A DNA stretch of 64,000 bases from Certhia americana (Eukaryota; Chordata; Aves; Passeriformes; Certhiidae): contig CM031858.1 in assembly GCA_018697195.1 (NCBI GenBank), forward strand, positions 86,822,108 to 86,886,107, written 5' to 3'. Position numbers and translations under genes: made by a program. A model generated the notes under the pieces. That model saw only the letters and a list, made by a program, of their open reading frames with translations. It was not told the origin of the DNA and made no database searches. Positions 61,902-64,000 of this stretch are shown here, piece after piece (within the stretch, counting starts at the first letter, position 1; each line of letters starts with the position of its first letter).

Positions 61902-61958
61902 TCATAGAATCATGGAATTGTGGAATAGTGGAATTGTTTAGGTCTGAAAAGGCCTTTG
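61902..61958 (-). mobile_element. CR1 LINE 3' end fragment, minus orientation
   Basis: Begins TCATAGAATCATGGAATTG with two further degraded GGAAT units, then GTTTAGGTCTGAAAAGGCC. This is the complement of the CR1 terminal repeat and adjoining 3' end. Only about 57 bases survive, and the terminal repeat appears expanded and mutated. Confidence 0.75.
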
Positions 61959-63897
61959 TTTCTCTCTCTATCTTCAGGCTGTTTCCTTTCAGGCGGCTTC
62001 TTCTACTCGTTTTCCAGACTGCAGGTACTGATGACGATAACAAAGAGGCCACTCATTAGGAGAGAGGCTGTTTAGTGAAGGCCTTTCCATTTACTTCAGG
62101 AATGGCTGTTGAAAAAGGTGAGTCAGACAAAGGCAGCACAGAGAAAATCACATCAGCCTTGCCTTTCTCTACTTCTGATGCTGTCACGGGCTTAACCAGC
62201 TATCAAAACGTTGCCAAACGCAGCAGTGTTCATTCCGGCTTTGAAAAGGATGTGGCTTTAAAACATAGAAGTGAAGCCAAAGACAGCACCTGTGCTGTGA
62301 GAGAAATGGCTCCTCCTACCTAGGTGCCGAATTTCCCTCCGGATTGAGCCATTGCAGAGCAGGAATTAAGCACTGGTAAATGTAAGACTTGGGAGAGATG
62401 TGCCCAATGACAACTATGTAAATGGATTAATTTGGTTTTTAAAACTCCAAGTTCAGGATTAGGGTTATATTATTTCTCTTTGAGTTGTTTTTTTTTTCTC
62501 TAAGGTCTATTAAAATTTGTAAACTGTTAATTTTGTACTACACCAAATTAAGAGTAACATTTGTTCATGATTTAGCTGCCAGGAACTTGATTTGGCTTTT
62601 TTGTGGACTGCCTGACAAACAAAAGGCACACACAAACTTGCATGACCAAGGTTTTCAAAAGCATCTGGCAATGTGGGCAGAAACTGTTTCTTCACCCTGA
62701 GTCTCCTGCAGTGAACTTCCTTCACTAAAATTGGGTCTTCGTTAAGATGTCTCCAATCAAACAAATGAAAGGCATCCCCCATGTCATTAGTCAATTTAAA
62801 TGCAAGCCACCTTAACCATCAAAAATGAAGAATGTGGTCCCAATAATTGCCACTGTGCCTCAGTTGCCATAGGCAGCTGCAGAACTTTTTCTGAAGGGGA
62901 AAAACTCCTGCTGGGAAGTCTCCTGGATGACTTTGTTACAGAGAAAATAGAAGAAAGTCAGTCCATTTGAAGTGGTAGCAATCAGTACTGGAGCTGAGGC
63001 AGAGAATCCTTTTTTATTATTTCCTGACAGAAATGCAAAGGGAAGAGAAAAGCCCACAAAACATGGCATCTGTTTCTTTTGAGGGTGAGCAGAGTGGGAG
63101 GAGGAAGCTAAACTCCATCCCTCAGTTCAGCACTGTGCTCACAGCCCTCTAACTGGGGTTGGGCAGGGGTGCAGCCTGTGCTGTGTTGTGCCCTGCCATG
63201 CCCTGGGGGTCCACCAGTGGCAGCCTGGTCCCATGCTATCCTGGAGCAGCCAGAGTGGCTGTGGGTGGGAGCCCCAGGCACACTGGCTGGCCCCTCGCTG
63301 CCCGTACAACTCAGAAGCCAAAGAGCTGCAGTGGGTCGCACACAATCTGCAGCACAGCCTCCTTTCTACTCCCATTGCTCTGGAAACTATTTCTGGAGGC
63401 CACCCTAATTTTCTTTTCATCAATCAATTAGGGGCAGGCTTTGCACTGGGCTGTTTCCCCAGCACTGCTCCATTTGATATTATTTCCTCCATGACAAATT
63501 AACCACAGCTGGACCCTTCCTGAAATTGCTAAGAATTCTCTAATATAAAGTGAAGAAAAAAAGGGAGATAAAGACAGAATAAGCATGAAAAACATGAATA
63601 AATTGATATTTCATAGTGGAAAGAGTGGGGATAGCAGGGACCTGACAGCTGCCAAGGGAAGAGGATTGTCCTCTGGTCAGGTCCCACCATCTCCCAGGGT
63701 CAGGCAGGCTAACAGTGTGGTGCAAAATCCATAGCTCCTGGGTGTATTAGTGGTGACATGTCTTGTTGTGCTGAGCTATGTAACCAGCCAGGAGCTTTCT
63801 GGAAAAGTCCAGTTGTAAGATGGTCCCTTATCCCTTTACCACAGCCTCAGTCAAGCCAAGACTCCCATGTTCTACATATGACATGTCCTCTCAGGGA
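61959..63897. other. Non-coding block, GC-richer near the end
   Basis: No gene recognised. Region 63100-63360 is GC-rich and carries overlapping frames on both strands, but CpG dinucleotides are few, so it is not a CpG-island promoter. Confidence 0.6.
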
Positions 63898-63923
63898 ATA
63901 AGGAAAGGGGATAAGGAAAGGGG
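63898..63923 (+). repeat. 13-bp perfect tandem duplication
   Basis: Two copies of ATAAGGAAAGGGG directly abut the (TG)n array that follows. Confidence 0.9.
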
Positions 63924-63925
63924 AA

Positions 63926-64000
<75 letters not shown>
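63926..64000. repeat. (TG)n microsatellite, cut by window end
   Basis: At least 75 bases of alternating TG with one TGTATG interruption near 63951. The array continues beyond the window. Its length is likely polymorphic. Confidence 0.97.

Noticed and set aside
63100..63360. Possible CpG-island promoter
   Set aside because: GC-rich but few CpG dinucleotides, and no associated gene.
1..64000. CRISPR arrays, bacterial operons, prophage or viral genes
   Set aside because: No spaced direct repeats, no tight gene clusters, and vertebrate retrotransposon ends are present.

Overview
This window looks like vertebrate nuclear DNA, most likely from a bird and possibly a songbird. The strongest evidence is four truncated CR1 LINE 3' ends (29594-29656 +, 40652-40760 -, 50706-50866 +, 61902-61958 -). 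Three of them show the family's ATTCTATGA-type tandem terminus or its complement. The rest of the DNA is very poor in recognisable transposons: I see no Alu, L1, B1 or long LTR elements. There are many homopolymer and dinucleotide tracts and two runs of N. Nothing bacterial or viral was seen: no operons, no ribosome-binding sites, no CRISPR arrays.

I could not identify any intact protein-coding gene. Almost every reading frame is short and resembles no family I know, so the window reads as a gene desert or the inside of one or more very large introns. Two spots come closest to a gene. The first is a decayed BED-type zinc-finger reading frame on the minus strand (8176-7929), probably left by a hAT transposase or a ZBED-like gene. 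The second is a 174-base stretch with a good splice acceptor and a good donor (37844-38017), which could be a non-coding or alternative exon.

Layout: 1-7928 is AT-rich unique DNA with simple repeats. 7929-8176 is the BED relic. 8177-15373 is unique DNA with several homeodomain-site-rich blocks. 15374-16060 is a compound pentanucleotide satellite interrupted by a 400-base gap. 16061-21487 holds more enhancer-like DNA, the longest ungapped open frame (18550-19263) and an old palindromic repeat. 21488-21565 is a pre-miRNA-like hairpin. 21566-36376 is mostly unique DNA with one CR1 end, two local tandem duplications and two hairpin regions. 36377-36441 is a nest of palindromes. 37844-38017 is the exon candidate. 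38018-52597 contains two CR1 ends and more AT-rich regulatory-looking blocks. 52598-52776 is a duplicated, gapped, poly(A)-bearing site. 52777-64000 is unique DNA with (GT)n arrays, a last CR1 end and a terminal (TG)n array cut by the window edge.

No set of genes working together can be described. The features most worth following are the 29-base-arm hairpin at 21488-21565, the frameshifted BED zinc finger, the nested palindromes, the unit-switching pentanucleotide array, and the AT-rich blocks dense in TAATTA sites that look like conserved non-coding elements. The last claim is inference and needs cross-species alignment.
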